DNA of 64,000 bases from Trypanosoma brucei gambiense DAL972 (GCF_000210295.1 NC_026743.1:2232001-2296000), one strand, 5' to 3'; positions 40,461 through 51,109 are shown, counted from the first letter of the stretch. Numbers and translations: made by a program. Notes: a model not told the origin generated them from the letters alone.

Positions 40461-42010
40461 CTGCACGTGACATTAAGAGTTCATCGGTCGCTAGACTCCG
40501 TCGCCGCCGCCGTTTCCCTCTTATCCGGAGGCCCTGTTGCCACGCATAACCTCAGCTTGGCTTACAGTTTGTTGGCTTTCGTGCATCATGGGAACTTCCA
40601 GACACACTCCCCGACTATTCTTTCCCACGGTCTTTGTCTCTTCCTCGCCTTTCCTGGTATGGGAATCCCTTTATATTTATCCACGTTTTTCTTTGAGCTC
40701 CACGCATTTTAGAAGTGCCGCTGATGCTTAGAAGTCCGGGCGGAAGTCATGGTTATGAGAGGCTTTAAAGCATTTTTTCAGTTTTTCTTACTCTTCAGAA
40801 GTCACACACATATGTTTTACCACCGTGTTGTTTGTCGCTTTGCCCGGTTGTGACTGTAAAAAGGCATACCCCGGGCATGCTATTAGTCCACGGGTTCTTA
40901 CGCAACTTCACGGGGTGGGAACTCTCCTGCTGAATCGCTTGGGGATGTATCCAAGCTTTGTTTCTCCCATTACTCCTTTGATTCTGCTGGTTACAGCTGG
41001 AGCTGCACCCACAGCCGCATTTGTTGGAGGTTGTCCTCCTGTGAATCCATCTGGATCGCCAGAAGGTGAACCTTGAAGCGCCCTGGGACACTTTCCTCCA
41101 CACAGGTGGACTTTGTGTCCTTTGGGGAGGCAACGTGTCGGCGCCCATGGAAAGTGGAAGGTTTGCTTCCCCAGTATTCACACGTTTCTCACGGAAGAGC
41201 AAAGAAGTTGGTGCGCACCCACAGGCCATCGTCGCAAGGAACAAACCCTTCTCAGTTTGAGACGGCACCCGCACTGCATTCCACATTGATGGGAAATGAA
41301 ACCTTTTCCCCGTTGGCCCTACAGAAATATGGTGAAAGGGAGGAAAAGGCAGATAGCGCCAACTCACGTTGCCCTTTAATGGCGCACGCTCTGAGAGTTC
41401 ACTTTCCCTTTAATACCCCAATGTCGGTGCGCGCGCTTACTCTACTCGGCGCGCCCCAAACTTCAGCGTCGACTCGCCACACTGAGAAGGTTTTGCATAT
41501 TGGCCTCCAACTTGGACGGTTTTGGGCCCTGAACCGTGGGAGGAGGTTGTGTGCTTTCCCCCTCATACTCTTTGAGCTGCCCAACGACCCCTTCATAATT
41601 GCAAGGCGCCATTCCGCGGCTGAGGGACCCTCTTTTGTCTCACGCGAGCTGTGGTCACTTTAAAGGACGTGGTGTCATTAAGGTAAGTTACGAACAATGC
41701 ATGTCTCGCTGCCCTCGCGTTTAACGGCACGAACAATTCTTGCTCCCGCGTAGCAACGGTGTCCAGGTTTCGTCACTGTGGGTTTTTCGTCTCAAGTCAC
41801 TCCGTTCTCCCCCGTGCGGCTGATAGTTCATTGGTGGAAAAACTGTCTCGCGGCCAGGGGACTGCGCTGAAACGATTTCGAAGGATACCCATGGAAATTA
41901 TCAAACATAGAAGACACTTTTCATGGCCCGCCGCAACGTGCCTGGAAAATGGTGAAAAAATGACGTTCCACAGATGCCTGTGACACCAGCGCTGTGCGGT
42001 TTCGTAAACG
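40460..42010 (+). pseudogene. Degenerate RHS (retrotransposon hot spot) gene
   Basis: Broken + strand frames carry family landmarks in the right order and at roughly the right distances. At 40653-40670 PGMGIP stands where RHS has its P-loop PGIGKS, so the key Lys-Ser is lost. At 41403-41432 FPFNTPMSVR followed by ALTLL matches the conserved LPFNTPISVR block. The next ~35 residues keep an LQL...FAF-like pattern. GFFVSS at 41780 and MEII at 41891 correspond to the C-terminal GFFFVDS and WEII blocks. P-loop to FNTP spacing is about 750 bases, against about 675 expected from the RHS sequence I remember. Several frameshifts and stops separate these pieces. RHS proteins are nuclear ATPases tied to mRNA synthesis and export; this copy cannot make one. 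Identification rests on remembered RHS sequence. Confidence 0.5.
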
Positions 42011-42639
42011 CACCACAAAAGTGACCCCCGTATGAGAATTTCTGCCCAGCCCCAGCTCCACCCGAACTTAGGGTTTACTTAAGTCTGGCATTACGTCAAC
42101 ACAGCTGGTGGTGGCGCGGAGAAATAGCAGGCCGGGTGCCCCCCCAGCAGCACTTCCCTAGCGAGTTGCTGTTGATGAAAAAAATGCCTTCTTCCCCTCC
42201 CGCCCCGGTGTGCTTGTGACTCGCGCGCCTCTGTATGGTAGTCCCTCCCACTTTCCCCTTAAACCAAATGGTTCCAACCAGCCAATCATCGAATTCCCCT
42301 CGAGCCCTCCTCTTCTATCTCGGCATCTTCAGCAAACTTGACCCCGGCGCCTCGGAGTCAAGCAAATTTCTACGGTGTTGGACCGGCCTGTAAAATACAG
42401 ACGCCAGTTTCTCAACCGCAGAGCTCCACTGAAAACACGAGCTCCTTTAGCGAGGCAGACCCCAACTATTCCGCTGCGATCCATGTGAAATTGGGCTGGG
42501 GCTTCCCCGGCATCCTTGCTCAACGACAGCGGCTACGAGGGACAAGCAAAGAAGCAAACTTCCAAGGAAACGAAAAAGGCAAAAGAGCATTTGCTGTCGC
42601 AGGGTGGATTGATAACGTTACCGTGGCCCCTTGCCCCAG

Positions 42640-42840
42640 AAGACGGTGCTAGCAAGCCCTCCCAAATTTCGTCAAAGTGGGATACACGCAAGAGATGGGA
42701 ATCCCCTGCTTCAGAAAATAGCCACGCCCTGCCGCTGCGGCAACGTAGTTGGCATTGCCAATAATATTCTTGCTTTTACCGACCCTCTGGAAAACGCGAG
42801 GCCACAACCACTCCTTGACGGACTTATCAACTACTACTGA
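42640..42840 (+). pseudogene. Possible second RHS C-terminal fragment
   Basis: At 42677-42700 the frame VGYTQEMG, followed after a one-base frame change by NPLLQK, resembles the RHS C-terminal 'YTPEAGNFPLL' block. The next part up to INYY at 42838 fits the following helical segment. If right, it is a second, independently decayed RHS copy, since the first already shows C-terminal blocks at 41.8-41.9 kb. The evidence is weak. Confidence 0.3.
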
Positions 42841-44534
42841 TTTTTTTTTCGTCTCCTTCGCCTCTTCGTCATCCTGCAGCCACTTGTGACAGCAGGATTT
42901 CGTTTCACCTGACAGCTCCACAGTTTCGCATATAGTGATATTTGGCCCTCAAATCAGAAGAACTGACACCTCGGCGTTGTCTAATCGGCCAAAAATCTCG
43001 CTTTCCACAACTCTTTCTGGTTCCCCTTTTCTCAGTAGGCAGAGGAAAACAACCATCTTCAAGCTGAAAACTGTGTGCAGCCGCGCCCCAGCGGAAGCAA
43101 CATGCTTGCGCAGCGAGGTTATGTCGGACGAGTGACCCACCTCCCTTTCGATAGGCCCTATTTGGTGCCATTCACCTTTGGCTGGGGTTCTCACCACTCG
43201 ACACACCCTGCCCTTCGGTCCGAAATTTTCCTTTTCAGGAATTTGTGGCTTCCACCCTCCCTCCCGTACATCCTTTTGCCACGAGTGGGGCTTGGTATCC
43301 TCCTCGTTGTTTTTTCAGTGTTTTGGATGGCGGCTGTGTCGCAGCACCGCCCTTTTCCAGTTGCACGGCACTCCGCGGTGCTCGATCCCAGCATCTTTTC
43401 ACGCGTAACCGTTGCACCTTCATTTTCCTGGAGGGGGTGCGCCCCCCAAGGAACGATCTGGCCTCCCGATGGTGCGTTATTCTGGCATCAAAGGTCAATG
43501 GCGAAGTCGGTGTCCGAACTTCCGCTGCTTACGAATTGCCTTACGAACGGAGAATGGTTGTCACTCTTTCGCTTTCACGGTTGTCTGCTCCTTCCCGCTC
43601 TGCGCGTTGGTCGATTTATCCGGCTCCCCTTCCTAAAGTGAAACGAGGGGGTTTTACAGGTAAGGAGCTCCCGCATTGGCCCTGTCGCTTGGTACGTCTC
43701 CCCAGTTCGTCGAGGGTTTCGTGTTCCACCGGCTGATCAGGTAACTGCCGACGCTAACTTCTACTGATCATAGGTTTCTTCTCCTCTTCGTCTTGGCGGT
43801 GCGCTCGCCTCAACCGCACCGGTGACCCGGTGAGCCTCCTACGCATTTCCTTGCAGTGCGGGCCTCCTGGCTCCCCGCGGTCGCCATTTTTCTTACTTGT
43901 GTGTACGGTGGTTGGCTGCCCCATTGCTGCTCTTTGTGTGTTTTTTCTTTTTCTTTTTTCTCGGCGGGAGGGGATGTAGTTTCTCTCTTTTCTTTTGCTG
44001 AGGACAGGTGGGGGCGGCATGAGAAGTTCCCGAGGTGTGTCTGTGTGTGTGTGTTGGGGGGGGGGGGGGGGTACGGCCTAGCGGCTGTTTCTGCTACCGA
44101 GGTGTGTGACGAAGGCGCCACCCTCCTAGCTTGCCGTGTTGCGGTTTTTTTTTTTACAGCTAGTTGTGGCGGTTCGCCCTCGAGTACCGAGAGACGCAGG
44201 TGCATCCCGTGGATATTCGGGTCGTTTAAACTGTTAGCGATCGGTGTCGGGATACGTGTGCTCCAGTCGGGTTTCGCTCTTTGCGCTTTCGCCCTTTCAG
44301 GGCAGCGGATGCTTTGAGCTCCTGGTAAATGCCACTTTGTCTTTGCTAACATTTTTTTCGGGTTATCCACTTTATGACGCTTAAGGTTAGTCGTGCTACA
44401 GATGATGCCCGTATATGTGTACAATCGCCAATGTTCGCGTCCATGTAGGCGTTGGTGTTCTTATCTTCCTTACCGTTTATTTACAAGGAGGAGAAAGCAA
44501 AGTCTTTTTTTTTTTAAGCTGACAGCCCACTGGC
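42841..44534. other. Right edge of the decayed tract and leader of the oxidoreductase gene
   Basis: No supported gene. Open but unrecognised frames on both strands (for example 43075-43641 +) continue the GC-richer decayed tract to about 43.75 kb. After that come T-rich runs, a GT tract joined to a G16 run, and a T11 tract just before ATG 44535, which is a likely splice signal. Confidence 0.45.
44035..44071 (+). repeat. (GT)n tract joined to a G16 run
   Basis: A GT-rich stretch (44035-44055) is followed by 16 consecutive G (44056-44071) on the coding strand, 460 bases upstream of the first gene after the island. GT-rich, G-rich coding strands are typical of trypanosome Pol II start regions, so this may be regulatory; that is inference. 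Confidence 0.7.
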
Positions 44535-45539
44535 ATGCAGAGGAAAATTGTAGCGAAGAGACTGTCCTCAAACTTCCGTGAAGCTACTGAGGTTCTGTCA
44601 TCTCCTATCCCTTCCTATCTTAAGTCAACTGAGCTTCTGGTGAAAAACCGGTTTGTTGGCATTAACGCTAGCGATATCAACTTCACTGCAGGGAAATACT
44701 TGCCAGGGACTGTACCTCCCTTTGACTGTGGCTTCGAGGCCCTCGGTGAAGTCGTTGCAGTGGGTGATGGTATCAAACAGTTTTGTGCCGGTGATGTTGT
44801 AGTCACGCAAGCCTTCGGTGCTTTCTGTGAATATCAAGTGGTTCCTTCCAGATCTGCTAAGAAGGTCCCTTTACTGAAGTGTGAGTATCTGCCCCTTGAT
44901 CTCAGTGGGACGACCGCATCTATTTCAATAGGTGAGATTTTGAAGCCGTTAAGGGGGGAATTAGCGGTTGTTACGGCCGCTGGTGGAGGGACAGGACAAT
45001 TCGCCGTGCAGATATTGAAGAAAGTCTACGACTGTACTGTTGTCGGAGTAACTTCCTCCTGCAGTAAGGAAAACATGCTGAAGGAACTAGGGTGTGATCA
45101 TGTTATTGTTGGGGAACGTGAGTCAGTTGGTGAGGCAATGAAACAACTTATGCCAACGGGTGTAAATGTTGCCTACGAATCTGTGGGAGGTGACATGCTG
45201 GATGTCGTGGTAGATAACATTTCCCTCCGCGGCCGCGTACTCTCTATTGGGGGCATTTCTGGGTATAGTAACGGAGGTAGCTGGGACTATTCTGAGAAAG
45301 GTAAAGCACCATTGCCAATGCGTCTCTTGTCAAAAAGCGCGTCCCTCAACACCTTTTTTCTCCCACATTATATCAAATATGCGAAACTACACTTTTCACG
45401 GCTTTGCCAGATGTACGAACAAGGAACACTACAGAGCTGTATTGACCCTTCGAAGTTTAAAGGGTTGGAAGCTGTGGCTGATGCGGTGGAGTATATGTAC
45501 GAAAGGCGGAATAAGGGAAAGGTCATCGTTGAGATTTGA
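44535..45539 (+). CDS. Zinc-independent MDR-family quinone oxidoreductase-like protein
   Basis: A 334-aa protein of the medium-chain dehydrogenase/reductase superfamily, quinone oxidoreductase / prostaglandin reductase-3 (ZADH2) type. The N-terminal GroES-like domain includes VGINASDINFTAGKY and GFEALGEVVAVGDGI. The NADPH-binding domain has TAAGGGTGQFAVQILK (glycine motif, about residues 155-170) and then VVGVTSS. The AYESVGGDMLD block is the usual strand 5 region. The catalytic and structural zinc cysteines of alcohol dehydrogenases are absent. Expected reaction is NADPH-dependent reduction of quinones or enones; the substrate is unknown. The C-terminus IEVEI-like (GKVIVEI) matches family ends. 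No targeting signal is obvious. The first ATG follows a T-rich tract. It is the first intact gene after the decayed RHS tract. Confidence 0.88.
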   Translation: MQRKIVAKRLSSNFREATEVLSSPIPSYLKSTELLVKNRFVGINASDINFTAGKYLPGTVPPFDCGFEALGEVVAVGDGIKQFCAGDVVVTQAFGAFCEYQVVPSRSAKKVPLLKCEYLPLDLSGTTASISIGEILKPLRGELAVVTAAGGGTGQFAVQILKKVYDCTVVGVTSSCSKENMLKELGCDHVIVGERESVGEAMKQLMPTGVNVAYESVGGDMLDVVVDNISLRGRVLSIGGISGYSNGGSWDYSEKGKAPLPMRLLSKSASLNTFFLPHYIKYAKLHFSRLCQMYEQGTLQSCIDPSKFKGLEAVADAVEYMYERRNKGKVIVEI

Positions 45540-45939
45540 TTATCTTTCTATGTGCGTTTGGTTGTGATGCAGCCCTGCGCTAACAAGGGAGAAGGTGAAT
45601 GGATGGTGGTCCTCTGGTATTATTCTTATTATTGTCTCTGTGCGTGTGGCTCCAAAGAGTATATACATATATATATGACAGATCCTTTGTTTGAAATCTC
45701 ACTTTGAACCGACTTTTCCCCATGTTCACCTTACAGGGACGTCTTTTGTATTTTACGGAGGAGGAGCCTGCGGTCCACGAAATAATACAAAACGAAATGG
45801 GTGTGCCGTTGTATGCGGCACTGCACGCCGCATTCATTGACCTGAGCTTGTTTTTCTTCTATTTTTTTTAAAAAATTTCATAGTAGGATAAAGAGAATTG
45901 TTGGTCGACTAAGGTGCGAAACAGAGAAAGAAAAGCAGA
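45540..45939. other. Spacer with AT patch and splice signal for the LRR gene
   Basis: A 400-base spacer with a short TA-rich patch (45660-45676). A T-rich tract (45848-45869) is followed by AG at 45882-45883 and 45885-45886, upstream of ATG 45940. No gene. Confidence 0.6.
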
Positions 45940-48900
45940 ATGGAGAAAACACAACCGTTCAACGACCTGATATGTCAGGTAGCAAGAGTAGGCGTGACGA
46001 ATGTACAGTGGTGTGGAGAAAAAATGAATGACTCCCAGCTGGATACTCTAATTTCGGCGATGGAATTGTCTCCTGTGCGGATTGAGAATATAAATCTTTC
46101 CAAAAATGAAATAACATCCGCAGGGGCATCGCTGCTGTGTACTTATATCAAGAAGAATTCGAATATCAAAGAAGTGTATCTTAACGAAAATCTGATAGAT
46201 GACGCTGGTGCAAGAGAATTTATTTCCATATTCAACAACCAGGTTCATCCAACAATATTTGATGTTAGCGGAAACCAGTGTTCGTCAGCCGTTGTAAACA
46301 ACTTGGCACTGCTGGCCAAACAGGACCAGCATTCCAAGGAAATACATCAATCTTTGTTGGCCGGTGAAGCCGAGGAGCTGGATATAAGTGGTATGAACAT
46401 CAACAAGATTGACCCGCGTCTTCTCACTTTTTTCATACTTGATACCCATGCATTGAGGAGTCTGATCGTCTCTGGATGCGCTGCTGGGGATGCTGGAGCC
46501 ACACTGATTGGTGATTTACTGAAGAACAGTGCTGTATCTCACGTTGACCTAAGTGACAATGATATATCAGATGCAGGCGTCTCTCAGTTTATTGAGCGCG
46601 CCGACCTTTTGCATCACCCAACGATAACTTCAATATCTTTCAGTAAAAATATCCGCATCAGCAATTACGGAATGCAACAAATGTCAAAAACGTTGTTTAA
46701 CACCAATGATGTAATTACCTCATTTGATGTCTCAGACACATCCGTTACCTCCAGCGTTCGTTCCACCATTGCACACGAGTGCGAACTCAACAAAGAGCCA
46801 TCTTGCCTGAAAAGAGCCGTTGCTGCAATACGTACCAATGATCCATCATGTACAAGTGTTAACCTTCAGTGGGAAAGGCTTACGCAGACTGCGGCGCGCT
46901 TTGTGGCCCCAGTTTTGAAACTCAACACGATTATGTTGGAGCTTAACCTGGGTAACACTTCTGCGGGTGATAAGGGGGCGGAACTTCTGGCTGCGGCATT
47001 GCAACAAAACAAGACCCTTCGTATTCTTGGCCTTGCGAACAACAACATTACGTCCCGCGGTGCAAAGGTTCTTTTCCAGCGCCTCCACCAGCAAGGGGTA
47101 CTGGAGGAATTAAATTTGGCGAATAACAGGATTGATGATGAAGCAGAAACCTCCATACTGAACACCTTGCAGCTGAATCCTACAATCAAAGTTCTTAATC
47201 TCGTCAACAACCTCCTGTCGGGGGACTGCATGAGCGAGATTGATGAATTGATTCTTCTTAACCAGGCACCAAAAACTGTTCAAACAATTGTAAGTGACAT
47301 TGAAAACAGACCGGCTTCCGTAACTAAGGTGGCTCTTTCAGGGAAAACAGGTGAAGAGTACTGTAACGACACCTCAGTTAGGATACTGTGCAATGCTTTG
47401 GTACTGAATAAGGTTGTAACCACTGTGGATTTGTCGAAGAATGTAGTTGGTGATATAGGGGTGACGTATTTATGCGAGATGTTAATGACGAACAGCACAA
47501 TCGTGGAGCTGAATCTTGAGAGTAATTCGATCACCGACCGTGGTGCACAGCGTTTGGCCCACGCTCTTCGCACCAACGCTTCACTGCAACACCTTAACCT
47601 CTCAAACAACTCTATAACCGATGTTGGTGCTGGAGATTTTGTTGATACGTTGAGGTTTAACTACGCGTTGACAAGCATTTTATTTGAGAAGACAACCGTT
47701 ACTTCGGATCTGCGCACCAAAATTGCTGAAGCTGCTGACATGAACAAAGAACCAAGGGGTTTTAAGGACGTGATGTACATGCTGAGAGACGGAAGTATTA
47801 AAACACCTAAACTTGATTTGGCAAGAAAGAATTGTCCCCGGCCCATCACCGACGAATCGGTTAATACCCTGTGCGTGCAACTTCGTGGTATATCGGTTGT
47901 CAGGGAATTAATTTTGTCAGGTAACAGTGTTGGAACGGAGGGATGTAAAAGCATTGGCAAGCTTTTGGCTCATGAAGGCTCTGGTATTTGTCATATCGAT
48001 CTCTCTCTCAACCCAGTCGACGACGAAGGTCTCGGTGAACTCGCAAAGGGACTTTTGTCGAAGAACTGCGTGCTTCAAATCCTCAATCTTCGTGGTACTG
48101 AAGTAACGTCGACGGGGATAATCAATTTGACAAATACTGTAAAGGCGAATGCAACGCTTCGGGAGGTGATCGTCCCAGAGAGAGTGTCTGCCGATGTATT
48201 TTGCAGGATGAACCAAGAACTAATGGTTAACGCACAACCGAAATCACTCAAACCCTTGTTAACGTCTATCAACGAAAACGAAGTAATACCGCTGCTGGTT
48301 TTCAAAGACCCGGTTTTACCTTTTACCGATGCAGCCTGCCATCTTCTCTGCGCGGCAATCGTGAACAACGAACACATTACCTCCGTCGACATGTCTAACA
48401 ATAAATTAACGAGTGATAGCGTTCCTTTTATTGCAGAAGCGTTATCCAGCTGTCCCAAGATAACGTCTGTTAACCTGTCGCACAATGAGATAGATGAAAC
48501 TGGTGGATATGAGCTTGTTAAGTGTCTCGCGGAAAACGATTACGTAACTACCTTGTCTCTCGAGGGAAATCCAATACCTGAGGAAGTGATTTTCAAATTA
48601 AACGAGCTTCTGCACCTTAACAGAGGCTCAATCGATTTGAAAAAGATCCTGCTGAAGCATAGAAAGGGGAGACTTGCGGATAAAACGATCAATTTGAATT
48701 CTAAGGGGAAACAGTACAAACTAAACGATGAGGATGTCCGGTTATTGTGCGAAGTGATGGTCGAGTGCGGCTCCATACGTGCTGTTGACCTTGGGATGAA
48801 TATGATAACGGATGTCGGGTGTGAGATGATTGCTGACGCACTTCTGCAGGCTCCTCGTATTGAAGCAATATACTTGGACTATAACCCAATCGGTGAAATT

Positions 48901-49188
48901 GGGGGGGAAGCACTGTACAATGTGTTAAAGGTTAACCACCAGATCCATACGCTTTTGCTTGAGGGAACAAATGTACCTGAGGAAATTTGGGAGGAAATAT
49001 TAAGTCTGCTGCGCGTTAATGAGACAGCAAATCACGAAAGAATCGACATGAGGGCTATTCGTCTTGAAGAAGTAAATGATGAGACTCAGTTTCGCAGTAC
49101 TGATTACGCGATATCGCAAGAACAAAAAGTTGGGATTGACGCTTTTAAGGCTTACGAAAGTTCGGTTCGGGCTCTTGTGAAAGAGTAG
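45940..49188 (+). CDS. Leucine-rich-repeat protein, ribonuclease-inhibitor/NLRC type (1082 aa)
   Basis: A 1082-aa protein built almost wholly of ~28-residue LRRs of the ribonuclease-inhibitor type (consensus L-x-x-L-x-L-x-x-N-x-I-x-x-x-G-A-x-x-L). Clear units are INLSKNEITSAGASLL near residue 50, ELNLGNTSAGDKGAELL near 330, VDLSKNVVGDIGVTYL near 495, ELNLESNSITDRGAQRL near 522 and AVDLGMNMITDVGCEMI near 950. The repeats fall into about five blocks. Each block ends in a similar cap that includes 'NKEPxxxK' or 'NxxPKxxK' (for example near 285, 445, 605 and 765), as if a larger module of about 160 residues had been duplicated. No NACHT, kinase, F-box or membrane segment is seen. It is probably a protein-binding scaffold, cytoskeletal or flagellar, but this cannot be told from sequence. 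Confidence 0.9.
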   Translation: MEKTQPFNDLICQVARVGVTNVQWCGEKMNDSQLDTLISAMELSPVRIENINLSKNEITSAGASLLCTYIKKNSNIKEVYLNENLIDDAGAREFISIFNNQVHPTIFDVSGNQCSSAVVNNLALLAKQDQHSKEIHQSLLAGEAEELDISGMNINKIDPRLLTFFILDTHALRSLIVSGCAAGDAGATLIGDLLKNSAVSHVDLSDNDISDAGVSQFIERADLLHHPTITSISFSKNIRISNYGMQQMSKTLFNTNDVITSFDVSDTSVTSSVRSTIAHECELNKEPSCLKRAVAAIRTNDPSCTSVNLQWERLTQTAARFVAPVLKLNTIMLELNLGNTSAGDKGAELLAAALQQNKTLRILGLANNNITSRGAKVLFQRLHQQGVLEELNLANNRIDDEAETSILNTLQLNPTIKVLNLVNNLLSGDCMSEIDELILLNQAPKTVQTIVSDIENRPASVTKVALSGKTGEEYCNDTSVRILCNALVLNKVVTTVDLSKNVVGDIGVTYLCEMLMTNSTIVELNLESNSITDRGAQRLAHALRTNASLQHLNLSNNSITDVGAGDFVDTLRFNYALTSILFEKTTVTSDLRTKIAEAADMNKEPRGFKDVMYMLRDGSIKTPKLDLARKNCPRPITDESVNTLCVQLRGISVVRELILSGNSVGTEGCKSIGKLLAHEGSGICHIDLSLNPVDDEGLGELAKGLLSKNCVLQILNLRGTEVTSTGIINLTNTVKANATLREVIVPERVSADVFCRMNQELMVNAQPKSLKPLLTSINENEVIPLLVFKDPVLPFTDAACHLLCAAIVNNEHITSVDMSNNKLTSDSVPFIAEALSSCPKITSVNLSHNEIDETGGYELVKCLAENDYVTTLSLEGNPIPEEVIFKLNELLHLNRGSIDLKKILLKHRKGRLADKTINLNSKGKQYKLNDEDVRLLCEVMVECGSIRAVDLGMNMITDVGCEMIADALLQAPRIEAIYLDYNPIGEIGGEALYNVLKVNHQIHTLLLEGTNVPEEIWEEILSLLRVNETANHERIDMRAIRLEEVNDETQFRSTDYAISQEQKVGIDAFKAYESSVRALVKE

Positions 49189-49719
49189 CGTGAGCACGAA
49201 CAGAAAACCCTTTCCTGATGTTTTCTAGAACACGAGTAGAAAGCAACCGAGCATATTTTGGAGAAAAATAAAACAGCGACAAGAAGGTATGTAAAAACAA
49301 TAACATGTATATCTCAATGAAAAGTAGTAAAAGCTGCTGCAAGCATTCAGAGGAAATGCAGAATTATGTACTGTTTTTTTTTTTTGAAATCAGAGTTCTA
49401 CTCATTACAACTTACTCACACCTAGACCAATAGTATGTCCTTGTGTACCGTGCAAACTACAAAAAGTGAGAATGATCCCAAGTTAAATACCCTTTTGCCG
49501 CTTCAACGTATTGCTATTTTTCTTCATTTCTAATTTTCTGATACTTAGTTGAAAGCCGCGCACATGCTGCGGCCAAGGCACATTATTACCTCCACATATC
49601 CTCCTTGCCGTATCACTTCTGCGTTGAGTTGTTGTTGTCGTGTGTTTTCCCGATGAACCGGCCGCTGGTTTGTAAGCCACTTCTTCGTGTACAAAAGCTG
49701 AGTCTTGGGGCACGTGCAG
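49189..49719. other. Spacer after the LRR gene
   Basis: No gene is supported. AT-rich, with a T11 run at 49374-49384 and pyrimidine stretches around 49500-49540 that could serve splicing of a downstream transcript. Confidence 0.5.
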
Positions 49720-50127
49720 ATGTTTGGTGGTGCTGTATTTTGGTTTGTTTATGCCGGTTGCATCAAAAAGTTCCGTGAGAGATTGATAGTTCCTTGTTTA
49801 GTCGTTAAGACGGAAACTTGCTGTCCTTATTTTTTCGAATTGGTGTGTGTTCCAAGATATAATCAGAGTAGTGCGCAGAATGAGCTGCAGCTCTTCATAG
49901 GCTACACGAGATACTCTTCGATTTTGTCACAAGGAGGTCACCCAGACGTACAAGGGATGAACTGTGCCCGAATCAATCGCTTCAACTCTGAGGCCGCAAA
50001 TGAAGAAGGTTTTGTTGATGTTCTTGTGCACGAGGGGGTAAACCGCAAAACTTCTTCGACAATATCATTCCCAAGGCATGCTGCACCTCCAAAAGAGACA
50101 GTCAGTAAGAGAAAAGTGCGGGGTTAG
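49720..50127 (+). CDS. Hypothetical protein (135 aa), doubtful
   Basis: An ATG-started frame of 135 codons, with an upstream TTG that I do not use. The N-terminus has a hydrophobic stretch (about residues 4-13) that could be a weak signal. The middle has several cysteines, and the C-terminus is Ser/Lys/Arg-rich. I recognise no family. Codon use is less biased than in the flanking genes, and the lack of a compact splice signal leaves it uncertain whether it is translated. It is reported because the 1.9-kb spacing between the LRR and WD40 genes is wide enough for a small gene. Confidence 0.3.
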   Translation: MFGGAVFWFVYAGCIKKFRERLIVPCLVVKTETCCPYFFELVCVPRYNQSSAQNELQLFIGYTRYSSILSQGGHPDVQGMNCARINRFNSEAANEEGFVDVLVHEGVNRKTSSTISFPRHAAPPKETVSKRKVRG

Positions 50128-51109
50128 TGGGGTTGCGGGGTGTACTATGGTGCATATACCTTTTTGATACTTGTATTTGTGTATCAAACTGAAGAGGATT
50201 CGGAATCAACTCGGCAAATGTTACTCGCTAATTTCCCTTTTGGTCTGCACGGCGACACTTGTTATGCCCACCGCGGCACGGTGCGGTCACTTGTGCTGTC
50301 GTTTTTTGAGTAATGGGTTTGTAGTTTACACCGAGCAATTTGCCCAACTGGTTGCAAAGTCTTTGTTCTTTTTTGGGAGGCTTTTGCGGTTGGATTTCGC
50401 TGTTGTGGCTAGTGTCATGGTGTGACCAAACGGTGTGCCGTCCTTCGTTACCATTCACGCTGGTTGCTCCTTGGAGGCTATGAAAACTTCGGGTGCATTG
50501 GCTTTGCTGCCCCGCCTCGCACTTTTTGTTTGCACTCGCTGAGTGGTCGAACCGTATGTTACGTGGAGGGCATGTTGCAGTTTTCGCCTGCGTTGTGGGT
50601 TCTTGATATGAAGATAGCAGTGTAGGGCGTTGAATTGGGGGGACATTTGGTTGCGACCGTGATGGTCGCTGGTTCAGTGTGCGAATGCAAGAATGGCAGT
50701 AGTTTAGTGTAAATGGCCGCCGTTTTTGTTTTTCCAGCGCAGTATGTGGTACCGTGAGTAGCGCAAAGCGAAAAATTGTCTTCCCTTTCACCCGACACAT
50801 CGTGAACGCCGTACGTCACATATGAATGGTAGTCGGAAGCAAACGACCCGTAGCACAAAGGCGTTGTTTGCGTTTCAACACCTTCTATAAGGATGTGGCT
50901 GCATGGATATGCTCTTTTCCCGCTACCCCCACGGGGACAAAGCGGAAGGTGCATGTAGTCGTTGTAACTCAGCAACTGCATCTCCGTATGCAACCTCTGC
51001 TTTTCTTTTCTATTTTGTTTGCACCTCTCTACTGATATGGTTGCAGTTGGTTTGCATGCTCTTGGGCTGCGTGTAACGGTTTTCTCGTAGCGAAGGTGTA
51101 CTGTTATTT
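50128..51109. other. Spacer upstream of the WD40 gene
   Basis: About 1 kb without a supported gene. Frames here are short or start from non-ATG codons. A T/C-rich stretch at about 50998-51030 precedes the WD40 start codon. Confidence 0.5.

Noticed and set aside
40795..41367. 190-codon minus-strand open frame
   Set aside because: It overlaps + strand RHS landmarks (FNTP block), has no known motif, and lies in a tract where both strands are open because of composition and decay.
42649..43206. Minus-strand coding-like frame with a single stop
   Set aside because: It looks protein-like but shows no recognisable domain and no splice signal. It is kept only as part of the unassigned decayed tract.
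36900..44000. ingi/RIME retrotransposon
   Set aside because: I could not find reverse-transcriptase Y/F-x-D-D context, endonuclease motifs, a matching 5' signature or a terminal poly(A) in the right place. RHS remnants explain part of the tract better.
50171..50425. 84-codon frame downstream of the LRR gene
   Set aside because: It starts with TTG, has no splice context and no motif.
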